The notes under the pieces: model-generated
Databases searched by the model: none
What the model saw: the letters and a program-made list of their open reading frames with translations, nothing else
Told to the model about the DNA's origin: nothing
Part shown: positions 1 to 11,600 of the stretch, piece by piece
Layout: each line of letters opens with the position of its first letter
Position numbering within the stretch: the stretch's first letter is position 1
Source: Argopecten irradians
Lineage: Eukaryota; Mollusca; Bivalvia; Pectinida; Pectinidae
Direction: 5' to 3'
NCBI RefSeq assembly: GCF_041381155.1
Contig: NC_091135.1
Span: 54,077,997-54,141,996, forward strand
DNA length: 64,000 nucleotides
Program-made: the position numbers and the translations under genes

Positions 1-248
1 CTACAGAACGACGCCCGACTTCAAAGCTACGTAAAAGGACCAAATTCAGGTGAAATTACCTGTGTCTTATGTTGCCTTCAGTTTCACTATGACATTGTCC
101 AGGGGCGAATATGACGACAGTAACCCCTGGAATATCGAGAATGTGTATGATAAATGGTGCTTGCTATAATCAAATATCAAGAATAGGTGGTAATAGTTTC
201 TTATTTCTGTGTTTGAAATGGTATGGATTGATTAAGCAAAGGCATTTT
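1..248. other. No recognisable gene
   Basis: AT-rich sequence. I see no convincing exon, RNA gene or repeat here. Confidence 0.4.
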
Positions 249-800
249 AGGTCACCTGACCACAGGTCATGGTGACCTATTGCGATAGTCTTTTGTCCGT
301 CGTCGTGCGTCGTCCGTCGTGCGACGTCCGTTAACATTTACTTGTGAACACGATAACTTTAGTAAATGAAACTATGTGTGTAGAATAATATTTGAACGAT
401 CTAGGACGCTTCCGGAAATCAACATGATTCAACAGAAATGTACGGAGTTATTGCCCTTTGCACTAATAATTATTATCGGACCTTGTGAACGCGATAACTT
501 AAGTAAATATTAACCGGGCTTAATGAAACTTTGTGTGTAGCTAACATTTGAAAGATCTCGGACGAGTTTGAAAATCGGCTTAATTCGACAGAAATTTACG
601 GAGTTATTGCCCTTTGCACTAATAAATATTATTGTACCTTGTGAATGTGATAACTCTATTAAACATGAACCGAGCTTAATGAAACTTAATGTAGATTAAC
701 ATTAGAAATATGGCGCGCGAGTTTGAAAATCAGCTTGATTCGACTCTAACTATTTACGGAGTTGTTGCCCTTTCAAATAATAAGTACTGAACCTTTTGAA
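249..800 (+). repeat. Hairpin-started dispersed repeat with about three tandem ~150-bp units
   Basis: It begins with a nested perfect palindrome: AGGTCACC (249-256) pairs with GGTGACCT (271-278), and TGACC (257-261) pairs with GGTCA (265-269). A GTCCGTCGTCCGT-type run follows at about 295-330. After it come diverged tandem units whose common phrase CTTGTGAAC begins near 341, 482 and 638, with a weaker start near 793. Each unit also carries a phrase around GGAGTTATTGCCCTTTGCAC. This architecture (hairpin, GTCCGTC run, internal tandem units) recurs in three other repeat families of this window. No protein is encoded. Confidence 0.6.
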
Positions 801-1740
801 CACGGTAATGTGAGTAAATATGCACCAAGCTTAATGAGTAATTATTTTGGTGTACAGCTTAATCAATGTACAGTGTGTTTAAACTTGAATGATTGTTTTA
901 GTATTTATTAAGTAAAACACCACCAATATTAAGCCTGTGGGTCATTCAACCACAGAAAATATTTATTCCTATGTTATATTTGTATCCTTTAAGCTTTATC
1001 TAGTGTTTTAAACAGTATCTTATTTGGGTTCCGTGGAGAGGTATACATCGGTGCTGCTAGTTTTATCATCCTGGAACTTTCCGTAAACTATATAAACCGC
1101 CTTAATTTGTTAAATGCATACTCGTGATAAATCAATATTCATTGCAATATTTGAATCCTTTGGTGGTGTTTTTTTTATTTAGCTACATTTATCATATTCA
1201 ACCCTAATTTATGAAATGTTAGATATGTAGATATGTAATGTTGGTAACCGTATTATTATTTTGGAGACAAATTATGACACCAATAAAATCAGAGGACAGA
1301 GAACATGTCAAAATGTTTTCTTATAGCTATTAGGATGTTTTCAAAATTGTCAGTATAAATTTCAAATATCAACATTGCTCTTCGGAAAAGAAAAATATGT
1401 CATCACTCACATGACTTTTGACTTTCAGAAGAACAAAGCGTAACTACCACAATTATGTTACCACAGCTGAAGGTTACAGTTGGGTACTATGTTCTAAACC
1501 TGGATTCTAAAATCTCCTTGAGAGTTTCCCTTATCACGTATCAAATGCATTAAAAGACAGTATTTTGGAGAATAAGTGGAACCATGACAATGCATTAGAC
1601 ATCGGAGCCAAACAAGCTATACGACTTTGTAAGAGGCCTGACTGGATTGACTAAATAGAATATACCATCTCTGCAAATCAGATGGGCCCCTCATGCCAGA
1701 GAAGTTCAGATGCTGGCATGGTACTTGCTTGTGTTGTTTT
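801..1740. other. Unannotated AT-rich stretch
   Basis: No coding exon is supported. Part of 1500-1740 may belong to the 5' side of the mariner fossil that follows, but I could not align it convincingly. Confidence 0.35.
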
Positions 1741-2165
1741 GGGACGTAAAATGCGTTACTATGTATGACTTTTTACCAAAGAGAAGTATGATAACTGGAG
1801 TGAGCTATAATCCAATAATATTACACTTTTGATCATTCCATGTACGTTGAATCAGAAGAATCTTGATATCGACGTACATGGAATGATCAAAAGTGTCTCG
1901 TCGTGCTATACATGTAACATTGTTGGAGTAGAGTGAGCTATAGACTTGCTGAAAACCACCGTCCGTGAAAAACGCCGAGGAAAAGGTGTATTACTGCAAC
2001 AGGACAACGTGAGAGTCGATAGAAGAATATGGATTTATGCCACAACTTACCTACTTCCCTGACTTTACCTCTAGATATTGCTTCCTATTCCAAACTTTAA
2101 AAGATATTTCTATGGATGTCATTTACGGTCTGACGAACAAGTCGTGATGGCAATGTCGTGAGGAA
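1741..2165 (+). pseudogene. Decayed mariner-family transposase fragment
   Basis: The conceptual translation keeps landmarks of the mariner transposase catalytic half: DFLPK followed by TGVSY near 1768-1808, REKRRGKGVLLQQDN near 1955-2000, and FRSDEQVVMA-like residues (here CHLRSDEQVVMAMS) near 2117-2160. The reading frame is broken by several stops and shifts, and the usual proline-rich segment before the last catalytic Asp is scrambled. A 121-bp insertion (1810-1930) interrupts it. It is an inactive fossil of a cut-and-paste DNA transposon. Terminal inverted repeats were not located, so the true element limits are unknown. Family assignment rests on motif recognition only. Confidence 0.6.
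1798..1942. mobile_element. 121-bp insertion with 12-bp flanking direct repeats and a perfect 24-bp hairpin
   Basis: GAGTGAGCTATA occurs at 1798-1809 and 1931-1942. The 121 bp between them contain a perfect 24-bp inverted repeat (1824-1847 against 1872-1895) with a 24-nt loop. Keeping one copy of the 12-mer joins the two mariner blocks almost in frame, so the 12-mers look like a target-site duplication around a later insertion. The hairpin is not at the very ends of the insert, so the element class is unknown. Confidence 0.55.
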
Positions 2166-3261
2166 TGACCATAGGTCTATGGAAAGGACTCTTAACTTTT
2201 TAGGTTCTAGGCCGATGGCACATGAACATTTTGGCGTGTCACAGTACATCACATTAGAAGGCAATAACATCGAACAGGAAGAGATGGATGCCAGTCGAAA
2301 ATAATTTGGGGAACGCTAATTATGCCCTCGTAAAACAACTCTATCCTCACAAATGCTGTAACATATACTAATTGTTGTCAACAAACTAGACAAACCAGAT
2401 GTCCACAGGTCCAAATATTTTTCGTAATAAAGTCCTGCTAGAAATGGAGAAAGAAATAGCTGCTCCATCAGAGAAACACTATTGCAGAAATCCTTGAATG
2501 TATTGGGAAATCTGAGTAGCTTGCAGCATGAGGGGAGATTAGACCCACTAGCTTGATGTCAGTAGCAGGAAAAGTTAAGATAAAGCACTGAATAAGCATA
2601 TAGATTAGATTTGTTTTCATTCAAAATACCAGCTGGCAAACCTGCACACTTTAGGACAGAACAGAGTTGTTTGACTTTCTGGCTACACGATTGACAAAGT
2701 CTCAAATAAACATTTTATCACTAACCCTATTATATATAAGATACAAGGCTAAGTAAATAAGTGGTTTCTTATTTGGCTCTAAACAAAGGGTCGTGGCTAA
2801 TGGTGGAAGCCTGTTCTGTTTGGAGTAACCACGAGTAAGCCCACAAGATGAGTGTGGTAGGTCCTGTTACCATGTCTGAGGTATCATCAAACTATTTGCT
2901 GTGACTCTTGACTCTTGAATGGTACGAAGACTGAAGACCTTTGATGTAACCTTGGCAAAAATCTTTATGGAACAACCAGATTGAAAATGAATTCAAATAC
3001 CAAAACGGCAAGCATTTGAACATCAGAAAGCAAAATAGAATATAATCTGTTTATAGAATTACAACCTAAGTACAAGAATTATAGAAATCCAAAAGAATTA
3101 TTCTGTATGACATTTACTTCCATGAATATCCCTAAACAATCTGACACGTGTATAAGTACAGATACAACGCACTCAACACAGAAACCACAAGAAAGGGATG
3201 TTCCAAAACAGACAAATACAAGCCAAAAAAACTCTAACAACACATTTGCATCCGAGCATTT
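2166..3261. other. No recognisable gene
   Basis: No exon structure supported. A short translation near 2520-2600 faintly resembles a reverse-transcriptase block, but it is too decayed to claim. Confidence 0.35.
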
Positions 3262-4874
3262 CTGACGAATCCTAGATCGATGAAACACATGTTTGGTGCC
3301 CTAACATCACTGACGAATCCTAGATTGGTGAAACACATGTTTGGTGTCCTAACATCACAGACGAATCCTAGATTGGTGAAACACATGTTTGGTGTCCTAA
3401 CATCACTGACGAATCCTAGATTGGTGAAACACATGTTTGGTGTCCTAACATCACTGACGAATCCTAGATCGGTGAAACACATGTTTGGTGTCCTAACATC
3501 ACTGACGAATCCTAGATTGGTGAAACAGCTGTTTGGTGCCCTAACATCACTGACGAATCCTAGATTGGTGAAACAGCTGTTTGGTGTCCTAACATCACTG
3601 CCGAATCCTAGATCGATGAAACACATGTTTGGTGTCCTAACATCACTGACGAATCCTAGATCGATGAAACACATGTTTGGTGCCCTAACATCACTGACGA
3701 ATCCTAGATTGGTGAAACACATGTTTGGTGTCCTAACATCAATGACGAATCCTAGATAGGTGAAACAGCTGTTTGGTGTCCTAACATCACTGACGAATCC
3801 TAGATCGATGAAACACATGTTTGGTGTCCTAACATAACTGACGAATTTTATATTGGTGAAACAGATATTTGGTGTCCTAACATCACTGCCGAATCCTAGA
3901 TTGGTGAAACAGCTGTTTGGTGCCCTAACATCACTGACGAATCCTAGATTGGTGAAACAGCTGTTTGGTGCCCTAACATCACTGACGAATCCTAGATTGG
4001 TGAAACAGTTGTTTGGTGTCCTAACATCACTGACGAATCCTAGATCGATGAAACACATGTTTGGTGCCCTAACATCACTGACGAATTCTATATTGGTGAA
4101 ACAGATATTTGGTGTCCTAACATCACTGACGAATTCTATATTGGTGAAACACATGTTTGGTGTCCTAACATCACTGAAGAATCCTAGATTGGTGAAACAC
4201 ATGTTTGGTGTCCTAACATCACTGACGAATTCTATATTGGTGAAACAGATATTTGGTGTCCTAACATCACTGCCGAATCCTAGATTGGTGAAACAGCTGT
4301 TTGGTGCCCTAACATCACTGACGAATCCTAGATTGGTGAAACAGCTGTTTGGTGCCCTAACATCACTGACGAATCCTAGATTGGTGAAACAGTTGTTTGG
4401 TGTCCTAACATCACTGACGAATCCTAGATCGATGAAACACATGTTTGGTGCCCTAACATCACTGACGAATCCTAGATCATTGAAACACATGTTTGGTGCC
4501 CTAACATCCTAGATCAGTGAAACACATGTTTGGTGCCCTAACATCTTAGAACGGTGAAACACATGTTTGGTGCCCTAACATCCTAGATCGGTGAAACACA
4601 TGTTTGGTGCCCTAACATCCTAGATCAGTGAAACACATGTTTGGTGCCCTAACATCTTAGAACGGTGAAACACATGTTTGGTGCCCTAACATCCTAGATC
4701 GGTGAAACACATGTTTGGTGCCCTAACATCCTAGATCGATGAAACACATGTTTGGTGCCCTAACATCCTAGATCGTTGAAACACATGTTTGGTGCCCTAA
4801 CATCCTAGAACGGTGAAACACATGTTTGGTACCCTAACATCCTAGAACGGTGAAACACATGTTTGGTGCCCTAC
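3262..4874. repeat. Minisatellite, 48-bp units (about 26) then 37-bp units (about 10)
   Basis: From 3262 to about 4508 the unit is 48 bp, built around GGTGAAACACATGTTTGGTG and CCTAACATCACTGACGAAT. From about 4509 to 4874 the unit shrinks to 37 bp by losing the CACTGACGAAT-type segment. Because 48 is divisible by three, long open frames appear on both strands with a 16-residue periodicity. They are by-products of the repeat, not genes. A block of variants recurs at 384 bp (8 units): compare 3861 onward with 4245 onward. Confidence 0.95.
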
Positions 4875-7573
4875 CATTATTGACCTTACTGGTGATAACT
4901 ACACAGTAAAATCTTAAACACCTTTATGGTATTATTTCACACCACTAATGTGTTCTGCAGTAGCTACGAGACATAGTTATACACAATAAACTCCGCCAGA
5001 TCTGGTCAATAAACAAATATACAAATAGCTACATGTATAAAGAAAATGCACAAAAGGGAGTCATAATTATTAAACTTCAGTTTATTATATGCCTTCAATG
5101 CATTTTTACAAGCAGTAGTACAATATAAAATGTCCTTTTTAAAACTGTAATCTTCCACAAAAGTTTTTGACAATAAATTCCTACCCACATATCTTTACAC
5201 GTATTATGTTCCAGTTAATAATCACATTATAATATCAGAGTTAAAACGTTTTATACGTAGATGTACAATTATTTTGGCCGAGATCTAAGCACTTTGATTA
5301 CACCAATACCAAGGAATAGCCACAGATAAAATGGTAATAAGTTAATTGGCAACGAAGAACCTCAAACGAATAAATGATTTAAAAAAAATAAAATCTTGAA
5401 TAAATATTTTATATGAACACAAGTTGCTTTTTACACTCAATCGAACCCATCCTTCATAAAACACATTGACTATCTAAGTTATCTAAACAATATGGACATC
5501 AAGGTTAATTGTTGTCACTCATATAACAACTAACTTCTTGAAAATATTCTGTCTATATGCACATATCATACATTTATTAAACTATGCTGATTTCGAATTT
5601 TGTTAAAATATTCAATCACTTTATTGACATAAACCTTCCTCCTAACGATTGTATACAAGAGTTGCTAGACAGTTAGACTGGTGTTGAGCTAGGGGGTTAC
5701 CTGTCTAACCAGTACCCAGGTATGCTGATTTCCTCCTTTATTAAGTCCCAGGTTTATGCTAGGATCAATAAGATCACTACTCTTCAATAATATATAAAGT
5801 TAAACGTGAATCCCTAGTTCATTGAATAATGAAACCAGAAACACAAAATATTATTACCATTTCTTCACATTTTTTTTACATGTATAGATGTAGTTGTGAA
5901 GGACTTAGCATTATGGAACAGTCTCCATCTTCTATGACCCAATGTCTAGTTTGTCGTGTACAAGTCTTAGATCCATTTTTATTTACTGATCGATAGACAA
6001 AGGAGGCTATGTATTAGTACAGCCATGAGATGGCACAACAGGCTACACCAACAAAAATTATCCTTAATAGTTATTAGTTTTCTTAATCTCACCTTTTGCT
6101 CGAATAGGCTGCCATCTTGTTTACCGCTGTGCCCGTCTTTCCAAACTGGCGGGAATTTATGCCGTTTTGCATGTGCCGGAATTGCGCACGCATATTCGGC
6201 ACATAATCAAGAGACTTTGCCGGTTTGCTGATCGGCAACAGGCTAACTGGCAAGCCAGAATCAAGTTCATCCATATTATTGTAGATACAATATTGGAAAA
6301 GTAAGGAAATTTATTTTGATGACAGAACGTTTTGGCAAATAATATCACTTTTACTTTTAGGAAAGTCCCAAAAATATGATGAAATTTTAACAGTGTGTTT
6401 TGCAAATATAACAAGTGATAGTTTAAAATCTACAAAACATTGATATAAAGAAAACCTTCACCACTATATTAAATAAAAATAAAGTTAGTCCACATACATA
6501 AAATGCTTAAAAGGTAAGAAGCTTCATAATTAAAAACTTATTATAAAAAATGCTTAATGCTGGGTATCTAGATATCAGTTCACTCATGTTTATAGTAACA
6601 TATGATCAACCAATTTTGTTGCTTCTGAAAACAGTTTCAGTTTGATTTCACTTCTGTGTGGAGATATTTCATTAGCTGATGTACTATTACAAACATCACT
6701 TACAATGTGATCAATTACAGGATATTATGTATGGGGTTAACATCAGAGTTAGTTCCTTTCTTACTTCCACTTTTACATGTTCATTGTCTATGGTTTCTGA
6801 AGTCACAAGACAACACTTGTAAGAGGCAACACTTATAACATATAGGGCATATAAATCATGGGGTATGTACAGGTACTTATTACATGTTTTTGGATCTATT
6901 TACTATAAATCTACCAAGTTTCATGAACATTACTGAACTTAAAAGAGCTAACAATTCTTATTAGAAAGGCATTACAGAAAAGGGGGAAATCTTAATTAAG
7001 GGAACTTTCTTCAACTTCTATAATAATATCCTTTGGGTAATTTTAAGGAATTTCCTGAGTTAAAATGTTCTTGAAACTGGGCTCTGATATATATATAAAA
7101 CATAGGCAGTATCTGCACTAAATTAGCATTATGTACTGTACCCAATTCTAAGCAGTACGTTGTTACTCAAAATACTTTACCCACCCTTAGTGTAACAATC
7201 TGTATATGTACCACAACAGTCAATAAAACCATCACATGACAAAATGATATAACATAGTTTATACCCTGTAAAGTTTAACCCCATAGACATTCCATTACAT
7301 GAGGATGATGGCCAGTGTATTGGATGTCAACTTATAACTGATCAAAGCAAAACAATCAACAATGAAATGAAATATCTGAATTCAGCTACCATTAGCTAAA
7401 TGCTTGAGAGATAAAACCTAATCATGAAATACCTATATACTAATACAACAGAATTACAATAACAGAAAATGAGGATCTAAATAACACACTTAGAGGCTAG
7501 TGATAAAAAATTGCACTATTCCTACGTATCACATAAAAAATAATCAAATTGTGTTATAAATCTGTGCACAATT
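4875..7573. other. Intergenic, no gene recognised
   Basis: AT-rich DNA with no supported exon. A short less AT-rich patch at about 6090-6260 contains several CpGs and CAAGATGGCAGCC on the minus strand. It could be a promoter-like fragment or a repeat remnant. Nothing coding adjoins it on either side. Confidence 0.35.
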
Positions 7574-8091
7574 ATTGAAGTTTTAATGGTCTTTCTGTTT
7601 ATTGAGAAGTTTTAATGGTCCTTCTGTTCATTGAAAAGTTTTAATGGTCCTTCTGTTTATTGAGAAGTTTTAATGGTCCTTCTGTTCATTGAGAAGTTTT
7701 AATGGTCCTTCTGTTTATTGAGAAGTTTTAATGGTCCTTCTGTTTATTGAGAAGTTTTAAGGGTCATCCTGTTTATTGAGAAGTTTTAATGGTCCTTCTG
7801 TTCATTAAGAAGTTTTAATGGTCCTTCTGTTTATTGAGAAGTTTTAAGGGTCATCCTGTTTATTAAGAAGTTTTAATGGTCCTTCTGTTTATTGAGAAGT
7901 TTTAAGGGTCATCCTGTTTATTAAGAAGTTTTAATGGTCCTTCTGTTTATTGAGAAGTTTTAATGGTCCTCTAGTTATTTAAAAAGTTTTAATGGTCCTT
8001 CTGTTCATTGAGAAGTTTTAATGGTCCTCCTGTTTTTTGAAAAGTTTTAATGGTTCTTTTGTTTATTGAGAAGTTTTAATGGTCCTCTAGT
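7574..8091 (-). repeat. 29-bp minisatellite carrying AATAAA hexamers on the minus strand
   Basis: About 18 copies of a 29-bp unit (GAAGTTTTAATGGTCC and TTCTGTTTATTGA on the plus strand). On the minus strand TGTTTATTGA reads TCAATAAACA, so about eleven copies contain the poly(A) hexamer AATAAA. The array lies some 530 nt downstream of the stop codon of the minus-strand gene ending at 8620, in the correct orientation to be in or beyond its 3' UTR. Confidence 0.9.
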
Positions 8092-8619
8092 TTTTACATA
8101 AGAAAAATACTGAATTAATGATGATTTGGTTGGGAAATATTTCTGTGTCATTGTGTTAATTGCAGTTACTATATGGCACCATGTATCACATACCACCACA
8201 TTCCCACCTGTGTCATTGTCCAAAGCAAATTATTTCTACCGATAATTACAGGTTATCATTCTGTAGTTTGAAAATTAACTCCTAAATAGTATGCTGATAA
8301 CCTATTCGCCTTTTATGAAGCCTTATAGAATATCAATATTAGCATAAAAGGTGGTACAATGTATTAACAAAACAAAAACAAAAAGACACTCACAAAACAT
8401 GAGAAATGAAGTTCTAATTTGGACATCTGAAAAAAAGTAAAATATTAGGCTATAATTTAAGGAAAATTTTTCCTCTGAGATTGTATCTAGGCCAGCATCA
8501 TCAAGTTAATGGAAAGAGTAGCTTTGAGTTAATAACAGAGAGAAAAGTAGCTCTTTCCTGAACTATAAAAGCCATGGTAGTTTTATGACCTGACATGGTC
8601 TCATAAACATACCACTATT
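8092..8619 (-). other. Probable 3' UTR of the coiled-coil gene
   Basis: Sequence between the stop codon of the minus-strand gene and the 29-bp array. No further exon is seen. The polyadenylation site is not determined; the nearest strong AATAAA cluster is the array itself. Confidence 0.4.
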
Positions 8620-11600
8620 CTATTTTATCATGCCCATATCGGCAATCCCAAGTCGTTTTTGCAACTGTGTCGCTGTTTTCTTAAAGTCTTTTTCCATATC
8701 TGCCATTATTTTCATGTCTGTGACAAACTTGGCGACACTTTTTGGTTTGTTGGTTGCTGAGTTGACGCGTACGCGGAGATTTTGTCCTATGTGATCCTCT
8801 GGCGGTTCCTCGTCTGATGAACTGTAATATTCCTCGCGACCAGCTACCTCGTCCTCAGCGCAAACCTCATCTTCACCTTGATTAAAGTCTGATTCTGAAT
8901 TTATATCCAAAGTGGGAATATCTGGAGCAGGTGATGCTGCTGGAGCACTCGGTGGTGATTCCTGTCCGTAGTTGGATTGTAATTCTGTTTCCTTTTCCTG
9001 AGAAGGAGGTTCCTCCCCCTGGTGCTCCTGGATGCTATTCATCGAAGGAACACTAGCTGACTTTAGTCGTGGCTTTTGAGCTGGTTTCTTTTTGGCATTT
9101 GGTTTATTGCTAACAGGATGAGTGACTTCGTACTTGAGTGGTCTATCATGTAACTGGGTGACGAACACTATCAATGAAAAAGACGTTCTAATAAATTTAT
9201 TTATTCTTTTAAGTGGTCAAATATTCAAACCATTGTAAAAGAAGAGATATTGAATTTAGACTTGCAAAATGATATAACTTTTCATTTCATAACTTTGCTA
9301 TTTATATATTATCTCATATGTTTTAGTCTTTCAATATCTTTATCCTTTTCCTTTTTCATACCTTCTGAAATTATTGATATCATGTCTTAAACAATGATTG
9401 AAACGAGCAAAATATAGAACTATTTGAATAAAAATTCTCAGTGATAATTTAAAGGGTGTCATCATCTGTTATATATACGACCCTAAGATACAATGAAGTG
9501 TAGCTCAACTGTCTAGGCAGTCAGATTGTAATCCAAATCTCCGAGACAACAACATACCACTGGCACTCTTTGGTCTTGGTTTCTGATTGGCTTTATCCTT
9601 GTTTGTAGTTGTAGCTGTGAATGCACTAGTTGGGCGAGGCTTTTTAACCCCATTATCTGGACCAAACACAGCATCCAGGTCAAACAGATTCGTCTGTATG
9701 GGATATACAAAAACATTTATTAAATTGTAGAGTTGGAAACAATAACGTTAAAAAAACAAGAGGCCCAGAGGGCCTGTATCGCTCACCTGGTTTGTAATGC
9801 CAAGTAATGTTCTGAATACAGGTTCATTGTTTCTTTTCTTAAGGAATTTTAATATTAACCTCTAAATCCCCTATTGGGCCCCACCCCTCCTGCGCCCAGG
9901 GGGTCAGAGCCAAAATTTATACAAGTTCTGTTCCCCTTCTCCCAAGGGTGTTTATGGCCAAATTTGGTCACAATCCCAGCAAAACTCCAGGACAAGTAGC
10001 GATTTATAGGATTTACCTCTATTTCCCCTATTGGGCCCCACCCGTCCTGCCCCCGGGGGGCCAGAGCCAAAATTTATACAAGATCTGTTCCCCTTCCAAA
10101 AAGGATGTTTGTGGCCAAATTTGGTTACATTCCATAAAGAACTCTATGACTAGTAGCGATTTAAAGGATTTACCTCAATTTCACCTATTGGGCCCCGCCC
10201 CCTCCTGCCCCCGGGGGATCAGAGCCAAAATTTATACAAGTTCTGTTCCCCTTCCCCTACGGATGTTTGTGGCCAAATTTGGTTACATTCCATTCAGAAC
10301 TCTATGACTAGTAGCGATTTAATGGATTTACCTCTATTTCCCCTATTGGGCCCCGCCCCTCCTGCCCCCAGGGGATCAGAGCCAAAATTTATACAAGTTC
10401 TGTTCCCCTTCCCCCAAGGATGTTTGTGGCCAAATTTGGTTACATACCATTCAGAACTCTATGACTAGTAGCGATTTAATGGATTTACCTCTATTTCCCC
10501 TATTGGGCCCCGCCCCTCCTGCCCCCAGGGGATCAGAGCCAAAATTTATACAAGTTCTGTTCCCCTTCCCCCAAGGATGTTTGTGGCCAAATTTGGTTAC
10601 ATACCATTCAGAACTCTATGACTAGTAGCGATTTAAAGGATTTACCTCTATTTCCCCTATTGGGCCCCACCCCTCCTGCCCCCGGGGGGTCAGAGTCAAA
10701 ATTTATACAAGTTCTGTTCCCCCTCCCCCAAGGATGTTTGTGGCCAAATTTGGTTACAATCCATGCAGAACTCTATGACTAGTAGCGATTTAAAGGAAAT
10801 GTTGACGGACAGACGGACGCCGACGGACGCCGACGGACGACGGACGACGGACGCCGCGCCATGACATAAGCTTACCGGCCCTGCGGGCCAGGTGAGCTAA
10901 AAACACAGAAAAGCCCACAAATGAACAAATTCTCCCTCCACTATTTCATGCCATAATTTATGCTAGAATTATCTGTGCATGTACTTGAACTTCCTACAAT
11001 AACGGCAAATATGGTTTAAATTGATGACCATCAGCTTCCATTTTTAAGCCTCTCTACGCCAATTAACACCACATTATTCGCGACTGATTCTATTATACTT
11101 ATAATAGATATACACTTTTAACAACTATTGACCGACAGGTTACCTGTTTATATCTCTGTGGATCATCGTATGTTGTTCTGTACTTCTGTCTGTTGTCACG
11201 GCCATTTTCTAAATGGTACAATCCCGTAAATGCCTGTAAAATGTAATAAAATGATTGTTTAGTTACCATCTTCTGACATACCTTTGATGTATGAAGAGGT
11301 ATTTAAAGTGAAACTAATAAGACATTATTTGATTTTACCTAATAATTATCAAAACTTTGTGGATAAAGCTAAATAAAACTGTCTCAACCCCCTATCTACC
11401 CATGTATAATTATAAGCAATTTAAAAGAAATTTATTACAGCTAAAAATCTGCATGCACCAAGAATGTATCATGTATTACATTCCAATTCCTTTTATTTCA
11501 TATGCATAAATTAATTTGTATGTTATGCGCTTTGCTTTTTTTTCTCTCCGATTTTTTGTAATTCAAACAAATAACCTACAGAATTGGTTTTGTTTCCACT

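Noticed and set aside
2500..2620. Faint reverse-transcriptase-like phrase
   Set aside because: Only a few residues fit, with stops on both sides; not enough to call a retroelement.
3234..4490. A 418-residue open frame and shorter ones on the other strand, all made of 16-residue repeats
   Set aside because: They are translations of the 48-bp minisatellite; a period divisible by three without stops keeps several frames open. No splice sites, no non-repeat domain and no start context.
3262..4874. CRISPR-like array
   Set aside because: Units are directly tandem with no unique spacers, in a eukaryotic genome. The same holds for all other arrays here.
9490..9545. tRNA-like TAGCTCAACTG with a following palindrome
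   Set aside because: No B box and no cloverleaf; at best an old SINE scrap next to an exon.
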